From Leucocoprinus leucothites (Eukaryota; Basidiomycota; Agaricomycetes; Agaricales; Agaricaceae): a stretch of DNA of 64,000 nucleotides. The notes under the pieces are model-generated. The model made no database searches and had not been told where the DNA came from. It worked only from the letters and a program-made list of their open reading frames with translations. Every line of letters starts with the position of its first letter. Within the stretch, counting starts at the first letter, position 1. The stretch is from NCBI GenBank assembly GCA_013368445.1, contig JAACJO010000017.1, positions 62,001-126,000 of the forward strand, in the 5' to 3' direction. Both the position numbers and the translations under genes were made by a program. This document shows positions 1-12,814 of this stretch, one piece after another.

Positions 1-527
1 GGGCGCCTTTGATAGCGTGGTACGCTGGGATGACGCTCGAAGGAATTTGGAAGGTGAAATTGCCGGATAGCGTTGAGTCAGAGGAGTTGGCCACTGCTAA
101 TGGTGGGGCCACGGATGAAAATGATGATGATAGAGGCGATCAGACGGCCGGAGCTAACACTGGAACTAGGACCTTCAGGGGTATCGTTCATGTTTTGTAT
201 GAGTACTTGGATTTGTGTGTTGATTGGGAGAGGGTGAAGATCCCGAGTACGAACACCAGTTCGAGCTCGGGCTCGGGCATGGGCAATGACTCAGTATCTG
301 GTTCGAATTTCGACTTGGCGACGGACAGTCCTGCTGTGCCCTTAGCTGATCCTAAATCGGAGGATACGAATGACGCGAAAGACAAGGAAGAGAAGAAGAA
401 AAAGGCTATATTGCGAAACGCATTGGCATTGTTAGTTGCAGCCGCAGTTAGGAGTGGCAGTGGTGTGGATGTGACGAAAGAGGTGGATGAAGATCATAGT
501 GGGATTGCTATGTGGAGGATTCCTTGA
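1..527 (+). CDS. 3' part of an unrecognised gene (partial, 5' end outside window)
   Basis: An open frame enters from the left edge (codons from base 3) and ends at a TGA at 525-527. About 174 residues are visible. The sequence contains an aromatic/hydrophobic start (AWYAGMTLEGIW), an acidic Asp/Asn-rich stretch, a segment reading VHVLYEYLDLCVDWERV, a long Ser/Gly/Asp-rich low-complexity linker, a Lys-rich patch (DKEEKKKK) and a final Ala/Val-rich helix-like segment. No family was recognised and no catalytic motif is visible. The acidic and Lys-rich linkers fit a nuclear or cytosolic regulatory protein, but that is only inference. No intron is needed inside the visible part. Confidence 0.6.
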   Translation, partial: APLIAWYAGMTLEGIWKVKLPDSVESEELATANGGATDENDDDRGDQTAGANTGTRTFRGIVHVLYEYLDLCVDWERVKIPSTNTSSSSGSGMGNDSVSGSNFDLATDSPAVPLADPKSEDTNDAKDKEEKKKKAILRNALALLVAAAVRSGSGVDVTKEVDEDHSGIAMWRIP

Positions 528-3213
528 TCCGCTGATTTTGTTAGTAAGGAGGAGAACGTCATGTACTGCTTGACTTTGTAGCTCTGGACATTGTTGTGTC
601 ATTAAATGTGTGTCAGCTGCTTAGGCGGATTGTCGGTCTTCGCCTCAGTTTGCTGCCAAGTGAAATTACGATGGAATACAAAGCATTTTCAACTCAGAAA
701 CACTGTACTATTAGCCAATAGACTTCGGGTTCTTCGATGCATTTTATGCATATGTCGCAGACAATACCGACTGCGCTCGCGGCGGTGTCTCTGTCTTCGA
801 AACATTATATCCTGGTGCTCCGAGTCCTTTGTAATTCCTGATAAATTTTGATTTCGTTTGAACCTTAATTACGACGCTGATGGGATCCACACTGCTCTAA
901 GACTCGAGTGCCCATGACTTTGTACTGGGAAACAATGTATACCGCTCTGCACCATGTGCATGTATACTACTATCTCTTGTCAGTAAACAATGATGGGCGG
1001 CAGCGAGCAGTGAAGCCGCCCAAGTTTTACATGACTTGGGCGCCGGCAGAGATTTATCATGTGCATGACGTACATTGTGAAATGATGGATTAATAGTCAA
1101 AATGCCTAATGTGATATAACTCCCGGCTTTGATATCGCCGACATCAGTTGAGTAATAATAGCGCCTTGGGTAAAGGTGTGCTACCAAGTTTCATGAAGGT
1201 TCAGAATAATAATGGCTATGCTGCTGGATGAAGGTTGAAGCTGCGTTGCAAAGTGTCTGTTAGGGTAATGGGCGTCAGGTTCCATGATGTGCTCTAGGCA
1301 TTGTGGAATGATGAATTCGAACCAATAGTTTGATGATACGACTTTTGATGATGCCCTCCTTGCTACATAAATGAACTATCTGTCATCTATTAGGGAGCAA
1401 AATCTAATATTATCAGGAGGTATGTATCGCCACCCTTTCAAGTTGGGAGAGCCTCTAAATTTATCAGAATGTTTATTTGCACATGCAATACAGTAAGCGC
1501 TGTGCAAGTATTTAATATTAATCGCAACCGGTATGAACTGTGATGGTAACTCGAGGGACATTCAATCCACACCTCGACGACAGAGATGGCGAAGAATAAG
1601 AAGGCGACGACGAGGGCAATGAAAGATGTGTATCATCCCAGTTGTTAATGGCGACCGTAGACACTTTCTGAGAATTCTGGGCACAGGCCCCTATAGGCTC
1701 TGAAAGTGGCAGCGGAGATTCGATATCATATCACCTTCTAGCCTAGACCTAGACCTAGACACTTGTAGTGGGAATTAGATATGCCAATGAGTGGATCGGC
1801 AGACTGGTCTAAGTGGCAGGTTTTGAATGATCGTCAAGATTCGAACACACAAGTAGGACCTGCTCGGAGATTAATGTCTACTATATACACTACCATTCAG
1901 ATGTTTAGATGATGTCTAAGTTGCTTACCAGAGATCAGGGAGCTCGGTTCACACTAGCTGTGTTTGAGTGCTTCGGACTCGGAGATTTGATATCATGGGG
2001 TGTAGTGCTAGAAGCGTAGTCTTTACAAAGGGTGGATAAGTACCGTACGGCAACTAGCGAACGATCGTTGTCATTGCCGAACAAAGTCATCTGGTGTGTG
2101 GTGTTGATCAGCGTCGCGTAGGACATACCAGGCAGCAAGGTTCAGATGATTAGATGATATGTGACATACAGTAGTATCCAAGGTATGCAATAGAGTGTCC
2201 GTCGAGTACTCTGAGGCTATCCTCGAAGCCTGATAAAAAGAGACTCGCCGACTCCAACTAATTGATGATTGCCAGGAACGTAAAGTTACCAACTGTTGGG
2301 CGTCTTGGTTGCAGCGATGAATTCCCTGATGTCGAAGATGTCGAGGTTGATTGTAAGTATGATGGCAATGATTTAGTGCTACCTCGTTAAAGTGTTATAT
2401 TGCATTATTTCTGATGTTTGGGTTCTGATTCTGATATGGTTTGTGAGAATTTGAGAAGCTTGATTAGTCAAAGTGCCATGGCGTTTAGGGTTGTGACGGT
2501 GGAAGGCGTGGCGTTGATGTACGGTGCACGGTCCTTCAGCGTTACTATAGATCGTTTTGTAGTTTTCGAATTTATCATCGACGACAGGCGAAATCTCTCA
2601 TAGCTACGAACAGTTTGGGCGCCTAGGTACAGTGGCTCCGATGTCACTTATCTAATCTTATGATATCATCATGCCTTGCAATCCGTTGTCGTTGTCCGAA
2701 ACGTTAATCATGAATATACATATCCGCTTAGAGAACAATGTTAGTTACCTGCCAGAATTAAATGGGGTGGCCTCGGCGATCGCTGGTGTAAGGTACATTA
2801 TATATATGAAGACCGAGGGGAGTAATGACCGGAAGCGAAGTGAGGTAGAATAGGCATCGGAAGATAGCAGATTGAGTCCTGGTTTCACAGTGGCCCTGTC
2901 ACTTTCGTCGTGCCTGGGTACCGGGCCCTTAAGTTGCGACTCGAGGATCGTCCTGAGTTTCCATCTCAAAAAAGGGGTCCTGAACATGTTTATTTCCCCG
3001 TGTCTTCTTTGCAAATGGGGGAACATGACGTTTTGACATTTGTGGCGTATCCTTACTGCTTATGTATGTGTATGAGGTGGGCGCTAAACGTGGCATTTGT
3101 CAATATGACTCAAGATTAACCATCACACGCACGGTCGCAGTGTGGAACCGAGAGATAAAAAGGTCACTGGATTAGAATCGAAGAACAGCTTTCAGCTTTC
3201 ATTTCCAACAAGA
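528..3213. other. intergenic stretch with no supported gene
   Basis: About 2.7 kb in which all open frames are short (under about 100 codons), overlap on both strands, and show no recognisable domain or consistent splice structure. A small direct repeat of the hexamer CTAGAC (three units) occurs near 1744-1760. I could not decide whether non-coding RNAs or a badly decayed gene are present. Confidence 0.4.
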
Positions 3214-3803
3214 ATGGCCGAGGAATCAGAGTACGTTTTCTTCTGGAAGGTCAACGAAGAGAAGTAAGTTCTAGATGCCAACTCCGTCTCTTCTACATCG
3301 CGGCGATTGACAGCCTTTGTGGCTGCACTAGCGGGTACCTTTCACAATGGTACCTATCGCCCTTTAAAGCGTCCGTCGAAATCGACGGAACAGCCGAGAC
3401 CTGCGAATTCCTGACCGCAGAGCACTGGATGATGGTGCACAAAGCGCTCTTGTTCGGAGATAGTGCCGTCGCTCGGGAAATTCTAGCGACACCTGCAGGG
3501 TCTAAGAACATGGCTGCAGTCAAAGCGCTCGGACGAAAAGTGAAAAACTTTGACGAAGAAACATGGGTACGAGAACGGTACAGGATAGTAGTAGAAGGAA
3601 ACAAGCATAAATTTAGTGCGAATGCCGAGCTGAGGGAAAAACTGGTAAAGACAGGGGATAAACCGATTGTAGAGGCAAGTCCACGGGATCGGATCTGGGG
3701 CGTAGGGTTTGGCGCAAAGAATGCGCCTCTGAAGAAGGAGCGGTGGGGGTTAAATCTGCTGGGGAAGGCACTGGAGGAAGTGAGGGGAGAACTTGATAAT
3801 TAG
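3214..3803 (+). CDS. NADAR-domain protein (YbiA/DUF1768 family)
   Basis: Two exons (3214-3263 and 3314-3803) separated by a 50-bp intron give a 179-residue protein, close to the usual 150-200 residues of single-domain NADAR proteins. After splicing, the N-terminus carries the family signature GYLSQWYLSPF, followed by a Phe-x-x-Ala-Glu-His-Trp-Met-Met block and KALLFGD. The C-terminal part includes DRIWGVGFGAKNAP and WGLNLLGKALEEVR, both typical of the fold. Known members are N-glycosidases: bacterial and plant homologues cleave riboflavin-pathway intermediates, and others act on ADP-ribose conjugates. The substrate of this fungal protein is inferred only by family. The ATG at 3214 is chosen because it reads directly into the splice site in the correct phase. 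Confidence 0.9.
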
Positions 3804-3925
3804 AATATTAGCATTAGCAGTAGCGTGGGAATGACAAAAGGCCCAGGTCTGTGGGTCAGGCAGTCCTGTGCACAGTCCAGCTGTCCTCCTGCACCATCTA
3901 CTGGCGAGTCATATCTGTAGACAAA

Positions 3926-6900
3926 ATGGCCGCGTCGTCCCCCGCAGTCTCATATGCTGAACGGGCCAGAAAGGCGCAGGCAATCCGTTCTCCTATCGAA
4001 GTCGTCCAGACACGGAGCTCAATAGTTCCAATAACACCCAGTACCTCCTCATCCATTCCACAACCTCCAGCTGCACCAGCTCTCAACGGAGACACAAAAA
4101 CGCCGTCTCCACATAAACCTGCCCAAGAAAACGTCTGGGATCGACGGAGGGAACAGCTCGCTGCTCGACAGTCGTCATCTTCCCAGAAATCTACTGCTAC
4201 TGCTCCTCCCCAGCCATCTGCTTCCACATCACCATCCTCGTCCTCTCGAGAGAACATCTCCCAGAGTGGCGATACAAGTCCCGCCCCAGAATCAAACAAA
4301 CAGCTTGTCGCCGGCGATGACGACGACGACGATCCGTTTGTAGTAAGAACTTCGCGTGCGCGCCCGCACATCCCAGTCGCTCCTGCAGGTCTCCCTGCCG
4401 AGAATCCCGAAGATTGGCCAGAAGTCGGCAAATCACTCCAACCGCCTGTCTCTACTGAGACCAGCAAGCCAGAGGTCACGAACGGCGATAGTACTACAAG
4501 AAAGGGTACAGTGTTTCGCCTTCACATGACTGATTAATCTGATTTCCCTACTTTGTGTTCCAGGGGGCGCTCCCAAATGGATACCCCTTCAGCTCCAGCC
4601 GCCCGCAGAGGTCCAGCCTCAATCCCGCAGAGATCCACACGCGATGAAATCCAATCGTCAGAGCGCAAACAGCTCAAGAGCCCCGTCAAATCATCGTGGC
4701 CAAAGCCGAAATAGCCGCAATCATTCTGGGCGCAATTCCAATAATCAGTCTGCTAATCATTCCAGAATACATAGCAATGAAGGTAGTGCACATTCAAGTC
4801 CTAGGAATCCTAGGACTAGGCGATTACCACAGGATGACCCTGCCCCATCGGCGTCCAACTCCAACGGACCCACCACGAGTCGGTCTTCAAGAACAGGTTC
4901 ACCTTCTCACATAAACCCTTCCTCGCAGCAGCAAGTCACTTCATCGTTCGACAGTCATCCGTCAAGTTACGGCGGTTATCTTTCCCCTCCTCAGCAAGGT
5001 CCATCACCCTACTACGCTCAGCAACAGCAACAATCCCAGAATCTTCCACCCGTCAGCTCACCCCTCTACCACTCACCGTCTCACGGTCCGCATCTTAGCC
5101 TCCCACCGCCCACTGATACATCCCTACCGTCTATGCCACCACCACCACCACCTGCACACGGCTACCCCTATACTTACCCCAATCCGTATCTCCCCTACGA
5201 CTACGTGCCTCCCTCTGCTCCGTATCCTTACTGGAACGGTCATCACCATAGTCACAGTCATCCTGGTTCTGGCACACATAGCCCTGCATACCCTCCATCA
5301 GCTACGCCCTCGAATTATGCTGCAGCACTGCCAATGCATGTTCAGCAGCATTTCTATCCCCCACCTCCACCACCGCCGCCGATGCAACCGTATTCGCACT
5401 CGCACTCGTCTAGTGTTTCTGCTGGGACTAGGAACACGTCTTCGGTGGGCAAGGTGACGCCCGGAAGTAGTCCTGGCACGAGTGTGGCGATGCCACCACC
5501 TCCGACTTCGGCCTCGGTTGATGCTGAGCCTAAATTTAATGGTGATGCTCAGAGACCGACGACGTCCACGTCGGTCATATTTGGGAGTATTGAGTCTCCG
5601 CCGGATACGACGGCTATGTCACCTTCGGCTAGCGTCGGGACAGAGAGTGATTCGGCAAAGGAGAATATTGAGAAGGTATTCAAGTCGCTTGCTATTGGTG
5701 TAGACTCATCCACAACTGCGCCTCCTCCTAAGCCGAGGAAACCGGCTAAGCCTGGGAGAGGTGAGAAGGAGGATAATAAGGTTGTGAATGGAGAGATTAC
5801 GGTTGATCCTGCGTTGATGAAAGAAGTGGAAGCGGGTGGTGCTGGAGAGGTTAAATGGAAGTTTGGGAACGAGGGGTTGGTGGTGGCGGCGGAGTCGGAT
5901 CCGACGGTCGTGGTTATGCAGAATGCTGAGTCTTTAGGTGCGTCGAGAACGTAGTCAATCTTTCATTCGGTATCATCTGACTCACGTTTTTGGTTTCTTT
6001 TCCTAGACCCGATATCTGGAAGTTCAGTGCCAGCGGTGGATGAAGAACTAGGAGACGATTTCAAAGTCAGGAACTTTGGATATGGGTTTGGCACACCCGG
6101 CGGGAAGACCGTGCCCCTTGATCCTTCGAAGGATGATGTCGATGCGCCACTTCCAACGAAAGAAAAGACAGAAAGAGGCAGTGGTGAGACGACAGCGACG
6201 AATGAGTACGCTCCCCAACCTGGACCAAGTAATGGTCGACCTCGGGGAGGTTATTATAACAACGGTAGGGGTTATGGTGGGTATGGAGGCGGGCGAAGAA
6301 TGAGAAGTGGAGGGATGAACGGTTATGGTGGTCGTGGATATGGCAGAGGCTATGGTGGTCGAGGAAATCACAATAATTACAATGCGTATCAAGGACATCG
6401 AGGACAACCACCCTCTTTCAGCGTAACACCACCACTTCCATTCCAAGGTTTACCCCCTCTTCCATCATCACATCTAGATGTTGGTCCATCGTATTATGCC
6501 CCTCATCCAGCGCCAAGGGGAGGACGTGGAGGCCTGGCAACGTATATTCCGACTGGATTTGAGTCTTATCCTCCACCACCACTCCCTACTCCTGCGCCGC
6601 CGTTACAGCCGTCGCACTCTGCACCTCAACCGCATAGTGGTTCTTCTGGAGCAGGACATGCGGGGCCGCCGATGCCGATGCCGTTGAGTCAGCTTGGATT
6701 CCCACTGGATAGTACAAGGTTTTATTTGTTGGGTCAGTTGGAGTATTATTTGAGTCCGCAGAATATGGCACAGGATTTGTTCCTTCGTCTACGGGTGAGC
6801 TCTTACTTGCAATACTAACAAGTTACCGCTGACTTATTTTATTTTATTTGTAGATGGACTCGAGAGGGTGGATAGATATTGGCCTGTTGGCATCATTCAA

Positions 6901-7225
6901 CAGGGTGAAACAGTTGACGGGGGACTATCAGCTTGTGAGGGAGGTGTTGATGCTTTCTACGTTTGTGGAGGTTAGGGAGGGGTATGCGAGGATGGCGGGG
7001 TGGGAGAGGTTTGTGTTGCCTGATGCGGTGAAGAGTGTTGTTGAGTCTGGTGGTGCGGAGGAGCAAAATTATGCTTCCTCGTCATTTCAGCAACAGTCGA
7101 TGAATTCGCGTTTGTCCCCGGGTGAGTTTGGGGAGGGAGAGGAGGAGGAAGAGGAGGATGATGTTGTGATTGTGATGGGACAGAATGGGGGAGAGGGGAT
7201 GTGGTCGCATGAAAAGCGTACATGA
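3926..7225 (+). CDS. La-motif RNA-binding protein (LARP-like)
   Basis: Four exons (3926-4505, 4564-5937, 6007-6794, 6854-7225) joined by introns of 58, 69 and 59 bp encode 1037 residues. The N-terminal 650 residues are low-complexity, rich in Ser/Pro/Gln/His, with poly-Pro and poly-Gln runs; an early DWPEVG element recalls LARP1-type proteins. Residues about 730-775 form a Gly/Arg/Tyr RGG-like box. A La motif lies at about 885-960 and is split by the last intron: LEYYLSPQNMAQDLFLRLR joins MDSRGWIDIGLLASFNRVK. The family binds mRNA 3' or 5' ends and acts in translation or mRNA stability in the cytoplasm. The tail is acidic. Start chosen at 3926 rather than the in-frame ATG at 3851, because sequence before it looks like leader (Cys/Thr-rich) and MAASSPAVSYAERARKAQ is a plausible N-terminus. 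Confidence 0.9.
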
Positions 7226-8559
7226 GATGATGAAACTGTGCGCCCATACTTTTGGAGGAACGGTTCCCGAGAATACGAAACTGCGATGCTCAAGATTAGC
7301 AAGTATCACTAGAGGCCAGCAAAAGGAATGAACGACGTGAATGCAAGTTGGCCATATACGGACGTGGACCGTGTGTTTCCGCGGTTTGCTTTGGAATGAA
7401 CTTTTTGTGGTGGTGGTGACAGTGGTTCGTAGCACAAACTATTCGCATCGAACTCGACGTTGGGTTTTTCGCCTCTTTACCTTGTTCCCTCGGTTTCTCT
7501 TTTCTCCTTCACACTTACACACATGGAACAGCAACGACTCCACGTTTTTTTCTGATAAACGTAATGACCATTCTTGACCATTCTCGCTCTCCCTTCCTCT
7601 TTTCCGCTACATTCTTCCTCTTCCTTTTACCTCAAAGAATTATTATTTTACCTCGGTTTTCCCGTTATGTTTCTCTTTTTTCTTCCCTCTCTGTCACGAC
7701 GATGCATATGATAATTTGATGTCTGTCTCTTTTATCGAGATACCTCTTTCTGTTCTCCGGTTTCTTTTTTGTCCGTTTGTCTGTTAGGTCTCTGTTCCAT
7801 ATACTTGTAGTCTTCTCTCTTTCTGTTCCGATCCCGCCTCTGTTATTATTTTCGTTCTCTTCTTTTTTTTTGCCGTCTTCGACGCTTGTACCTTACGACT
7901 ACTACATACTTACATGACTCTTGTTGATTGAACTTCTCTCTCTATCTTCCGCATACATGCATATACACACATACACGTATCAAGTTTCTCTCTCTCTCGG
8001 CTCTTTTTTTTTTTTGAGACTCTTGGCTCTCTTGCTTCCGTTCATTTATGTATACACGACCCCACCGTCCAGCTTCTCTTCGTACAGCTCACGGGATTAC
8101 TTCTATTGACCTTTTCCCCTTCGTTTCTTTACTGTTCGTGTTTATGGTGCCGTATCATAGTCATTTCTTCTGAGTGGTATTTTTTCTCTTGTCGCTGTTT
8201 GTTAAAATACGAGGATTTGTTCAAGGTCCGATATCGATAATGGTCCAACCCGTTGTACAAGCGCTCATGCTATCCGTGCGCCGATCAATCATTCAGACTT
8301 GTGGGAAATCAGCGAGGAATGGAAGTCAAGTTGCTTTGTTTGTAAATCCAAACAGCGGAACAATGGGCGGCGGCGCACTTGTTGACACGTGACGTCATCT
8401 AAGAACAATAACGAGCCTCGAGTGCTATTGTGCGCTGGGATGGTGGACTCGGAGCGATGCAGGGGCAGGGTTTCTCTCTTAACGTTCAGACACCTCGACG
8501 CTGGTCGTCCTCTCTTTCCCCTCTTTTTTCCTTGACTCTCACCACCACCTTCGTTCGAC
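7226..8559. other. gene-free, pyrimidine-rich intergenic/leader region
   Basis: No supported gene. From about 7440 to 8110 the plus strand is strongly C/T-rich with many TCTCTC and TTTTTT runs, which is typical of fungal promoters and 5' leaders. It probably belongs to the 3' end of the La-motif gene and the promoter/leader of the cysteine-rich membrane protein downstream. Confidence 0.5.
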
Positions 8560-11500
8560 ATGGCACTCGTTTTTTTGAACTCACTACTTATTGCTCCTAT
8601 TTTTGCTGGTGAGTCTTTTCTCTGCTGTTGCTGTGGTGGAGTGTGGGTGCTGATGTCTCCGTTGTAGTTGCCCAATCGACACTTAATTCGACTATTTTGT
8701 GTGTACCCGGTCAATGTGTACAAGGCTATACCAATGTAACCCGTGCGTTAACCTGATTCGATCTTCGCAAAAACTAAAACTCTGATCACTTCTCGATATT
8801 TATAAAACATATAGTGGGAGCGACACTCTCATCTTCCGTGGCGCCTGTACCCTTCCATCTCCTCCCAGGTCAATATACATCCACGACGAACCCTGAACTC
8901 CTCCATAGCGCACTCACTTCCTCGTCCTCGACGCTTCAACCCTCTGCTGGGCTCAATAGCAGTACACTTTCTCTCCCGCTAGACCTCTCACTTCAACCTG
9001 GCCTTGCAACGTTCTCTGACCCGCTTTATGCTGGGCAGACTGCGTTCACTTCCCTGCCAAATACAACTAATGATAATTCCTCAACGCCACTGGATGCCCA
9101 GTCGCTAGTGCTTTCATCCAATGTGGTGGTGATAGCCAATGCTGCCTCGTCTTCGAATCGCGTGGTGATATGGGACTCAATACATAATACGCAGAATCTA
9201 CCTTCGCCTCTTAATTCTGCCCAGTTCTCGCTTGTGGATATACTCTCTACGACATGTTCGCCCGCATGTTCATCGGGTGGCGTGTGTAGTCCCCAAGGTC
9301 AATGTGTTTGTCAGCCTGGGTTCACGGGACAATCCTGTGAAGATTGTTCGTCTGGGTTTTTCGGTCCGAGTTGTCAGCAATGTCCGGACAATTGTGAACA
9401 GTGCGATGAAGGGATTTCTGGGACTGGGAGGTGCTTGAAGCCGAGTGGAGGAGGGAATAATTGTCAATGTTTGAATGGGGTTTGTAATTCTGATGGAAGT
9501 TGTACGTGTAATGCTGGGTTTACAAAGGCGGATGATGGGACACAGTGCGCTAAATGTGCGGATGGGTTCTTTAAAACAACGACTGGGGACTGTAAAGGTG
9601 TGATTCTCACTTTATCATTGTGCACATACCCTGCTAATCATTAAATGTTTATTTAGCTTGTCAAGTGGGGTGTAATCAGTGCGCAGACGGTACCGGCGCC
9701 TGTACTACGTGCAAATCTGGCTTTACTCAAGACCAAAGTGATCCTACAAAGTGTAATCCTGCGAAACAAGTCGCTTCCACTGGAACTCAATGCCCAGGAC
9801 TCGCATTCTCCAACGGCGGCTCCTGTTCACCATGCGCCTCTCCGTGCCAATCTTGCTCTGGCGGAACTTCCAACGACTGTACCGCTTGCGTCCAGGGGCA
9901 ATACATGCTCAATGGTGTTTGTGTCAGGGCGAATGGTGACGGTGTTTGCGAAGGCACGAACTTGATCGCAGATAATAACAAGAAGGAATGTGATGCCTGT
10001 GCTGCCAAATGTACTGCCTGCAAGATCCCGAATTTTAGCATCGCGTCTCTCGCCTCACAAGCTCAATGTACTGGATGTGTTCCCGGAAGTTTTCTTTCCA
10101 ACGGTACATGCGTGGATTCCTGCCCATCTGGAACATTCGTTTCTCCACAAGACAACATGTCCTGTCTCCGTACGTGATCGCTTTCCGTCTCTTACGACAC
10201 TTTACTGACCTGTTGCTGCTTCCAGCGTGCGACTCGAGCTGTGGTACTTGCTCGGACTCATCCACTTTCTGCCTTACTTGCTCCAACTCAAACCAGCTCG
10301 CTTCCAACGGTACATGTGTATCAGCGTCATCCTGCCCCAAAAATACATTCCCTAATCCCTCAACCTCGTCCTGCCTTTCCTGTCACCCAGACTGCGCCAC
10401 CTGTTCCGGGTCTTCCTTCAATCAATGCACCACCTGCCCACCCAACAGACCCGTACTCAGTAACGGTCGCTGCATGCCTACGTGCTCCAAGAACCAGTAT
10501 TGGGATTCGAGCTCGAACTCATGCCAAGCCTGCGATAGTTCCTGTGGTAGTTGTTCCGGCCCAGGGTCGTCTAGCTGTCTTTCGTGCTCGAATGGCAATA
10601 ACCTCGTCCTCCGCTCGGGGTCCTGTGTCGCTTCTGCTCAAGCTTGTACCGGCACCGCCAATGCTACAACGGTGATTAGCTCGCTTGGTGTATGTCTCTC
10701 TGAGCTGGTCAAGATCCCCTCCGAGACGAGCAATCTGCCACCCGTACCTACTGTTACGGGCATTGACAAGCCGACGACTATTGTTAAAGGCAAGAAACTC
10801 GAATGGTGGCAGATTTTATTGATGGCGCTTGGATGTGCGTTCATTTTCGTCGCTGTTATTTGGTGTTGTCGAAGGAGGTACAGGAAGAAGAGAGAGGAGG
10901 AACGCCGACGTGTTCACGCCTATGCTTTTGCCAATACCTCGCCAACCACGGCTAAAAAGTCTTTGTGGGTCTGTGGAGGTAAGAGGGACAAGAAGCATCC
11001 TCTACAGTCGTATCATCCCGATCTCGATCACAACGAAGAAATCATCCACACCGGCCCTCCGCCCAAAGACAAGAACAGCTGGAAGTGGCGTCTCATTCGC
11101 TTTGGAGAGAAGTTCTTTGGACATTCAAAGTCTACGAGGGTTTACCCGGTGGAAATGGGACCTACGACACGCAGTGGAAAACCCATCGTCGTACTCTCGG
11201 AATCTTCTCCTCACTCTCGGGATGCTAGTGAGGCCAAGGTCTATCATCATCAATACCACCACTCCCACTCACGCTCTCATTCCGATGCCACTTTGCTCTC
11301 GAACGCGTTCCGCGACCCGGACGACCATGGTCCTCGTGATATTGAACGTCGAGGGACTCCTCTCCCCGTTCGTCCTCCACGTTCGAACGAAGTGCACCTT
11401 TTGGATGTTCCCATTGACGTGCGGACTACAGAAACTCAATATGATGATACCCCTGCTACTCGATACGCTGAAAGACATGAAGACCAAGACTCCCCTTCCC

Positions 11501-12168
11501 GCCGTGGATCCCCAGCACCAGTGTCCGAGCCGATACAACGTCACAGGTTAGTCATGGAAGATGATCGAAGCGAGGAGGAAGAAGATGTACTCGGGCTCAT
11601 TTCCTCTTACGGATACCCTAAAACGCCTCCCCCGACTAAAGCCAACTATTTCCATCACGGTTCACGGTCTGGTACATCTACACCTTCGAATGGCAGTAAA
11701 ACGCACTTGTTGGCTGCTTCACCTCCTCGCCCCGAATACCGCGATATTCACCATCATCACCATTACTATCATAATAGTGATCGTGAGCATACCAGCAGTG
11801 GCAGTAGTAGTGGCCACAGCGGTCATCAGGAGTACCGGGATCGGGACGATGTGGATGACGACTACTATCATGATCACCCTCCTCCTCTTCTCAATCGCCG
11901 TCGCCTTAATGTTCCAAAGGATGAAGATCTCGACGCTTACCGCCGTTCACGATCGAGTATTTCGACAGAGTCAATGTATTCCCAAATGACGGGACATACT
12001 CGACGTATGCCTGATGCTCGCCAACCTGTACGAGATGCGAATGCGGTGGTACCTCCTGTTCCTGAGTTGAAGAGCAAGTTTTCTATGAGCACGCTCGGGG
12101 TCGAGGATCATAGACTTCGTGGGAAGCTTAAGAAGAAACTTCATGGCGGTGGCTTATTCTGGAAATGA
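8560..12168 (+). CDS. EGF/furin-like cysteine-rich type I membrane protein
   Basis: Five exons (8560-8608, 8668-8742, 8815-9597, 9657-10169, 10226-12168) give 1120 residues. The first exon encodes a hydrophobic signal peptide (MALVFLNSLLIAPIFA). From residue about 188 to 650 there are many CxxC, CxxCx and GxC repeats of EGF-like and furin-like type (for example CDSSCGTC and CQPGFTGQSC), as in growth-factor-receptor cysteine-rich domains. A single transmembrane helix at about 666-688 (WWQILLMALGCAFIFVAVIW) is followed by an Arg/Lys stop-transfer and a 430-residue cytoplasmic tail rich in His, Ser, Asp and Arg. Likely a cell-surface or secretory-pathway protein; ligand unknown. All four splice junctions are in phase, and the short second exon is supported by continuity of the Cys pattern. 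Confidence 0.85.
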
Positions 12169-12814
12169 GCTGCTGCTGCTTTTGTATAGACTTTTTTTTT
12201 TTTGCTTGTTATAATCTAATTCTTATTCAGTAATAGTGTCCCACTTTAATAGTTTTTCCCCGTCTCCCTTTCTTATGCTAAGCCGTTCGTTTTGGATTCT
12301 GATATGTGTTGCATTACACGCATATACCGCGTTGACTGTTTACGATGTATCATAGTTTCTGCCTCCTGTGAAACACGACCTATATACGAAGGACTCTATA
12401 GTGTAGTTTACTCATTGACACTACTTTATAAATGCATTCATGAACTTTGCGCTTGAACGAACTTGAGAGACTACAGTGGGTGGCATAATGAGATACGATT
12501 TAGTGCAAATATCTGTGATAAAGCATGGGTGAAATATTTGAACATTAGGAGACCCAATGTTACGTAGGTTCCTTCCCTCACCCCATTGACATGATTTCCT
12601 TCAACGATACTATACATGTAGACTTCGACTCGTTTAGGTAATTAGTCTTGCGACAAGAGATATGGCTTTTTGTTACCATGACTGCTGGCGACTCATTGGG
12701 TGTCAGAAGTAGGGTATTGACCGTCTTCGGTGAAGCAGATAGGATATATCTTATACCAAAAGCTTATACTACCCTACGCTTCATCGCCGCTCCTGATGTC
12801 TCTCCCCACTGTGT
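12169..12814. other. intergenic, nothing recognised
   Basis: About 650 bp between the cysteine-rich membrane gene and the decayed APH copy. It should contain the 3' untranslated region of the former (a T-run occurs just after the stop codon). No gene, repeat or regulatory site is supported. Confidence 0.4.

Noticed and set aside
1740..1762. CTAGAC tandem repeat
   Set aside because: Only about three units and no associated structure; too short to interpret.
3898..4479. 193-codon minus-strand open frame opposite the first exon of the La-motif gene
   Set aside because: It mirrors the low-complexity Ser/Pro/Thr-rich coding strand and has no similarity, whereas the plus frame splices into a clear La motif.
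10241..11989. Long plus-strand frames (144, 240 and 142 codons) in other phases within the cysteine-rich membrane gene
   Set aside because: They are shadows of the real exon; their composition (Pro/Ala/His/Arg) reflects codon positions, and no splice or domain supports them.
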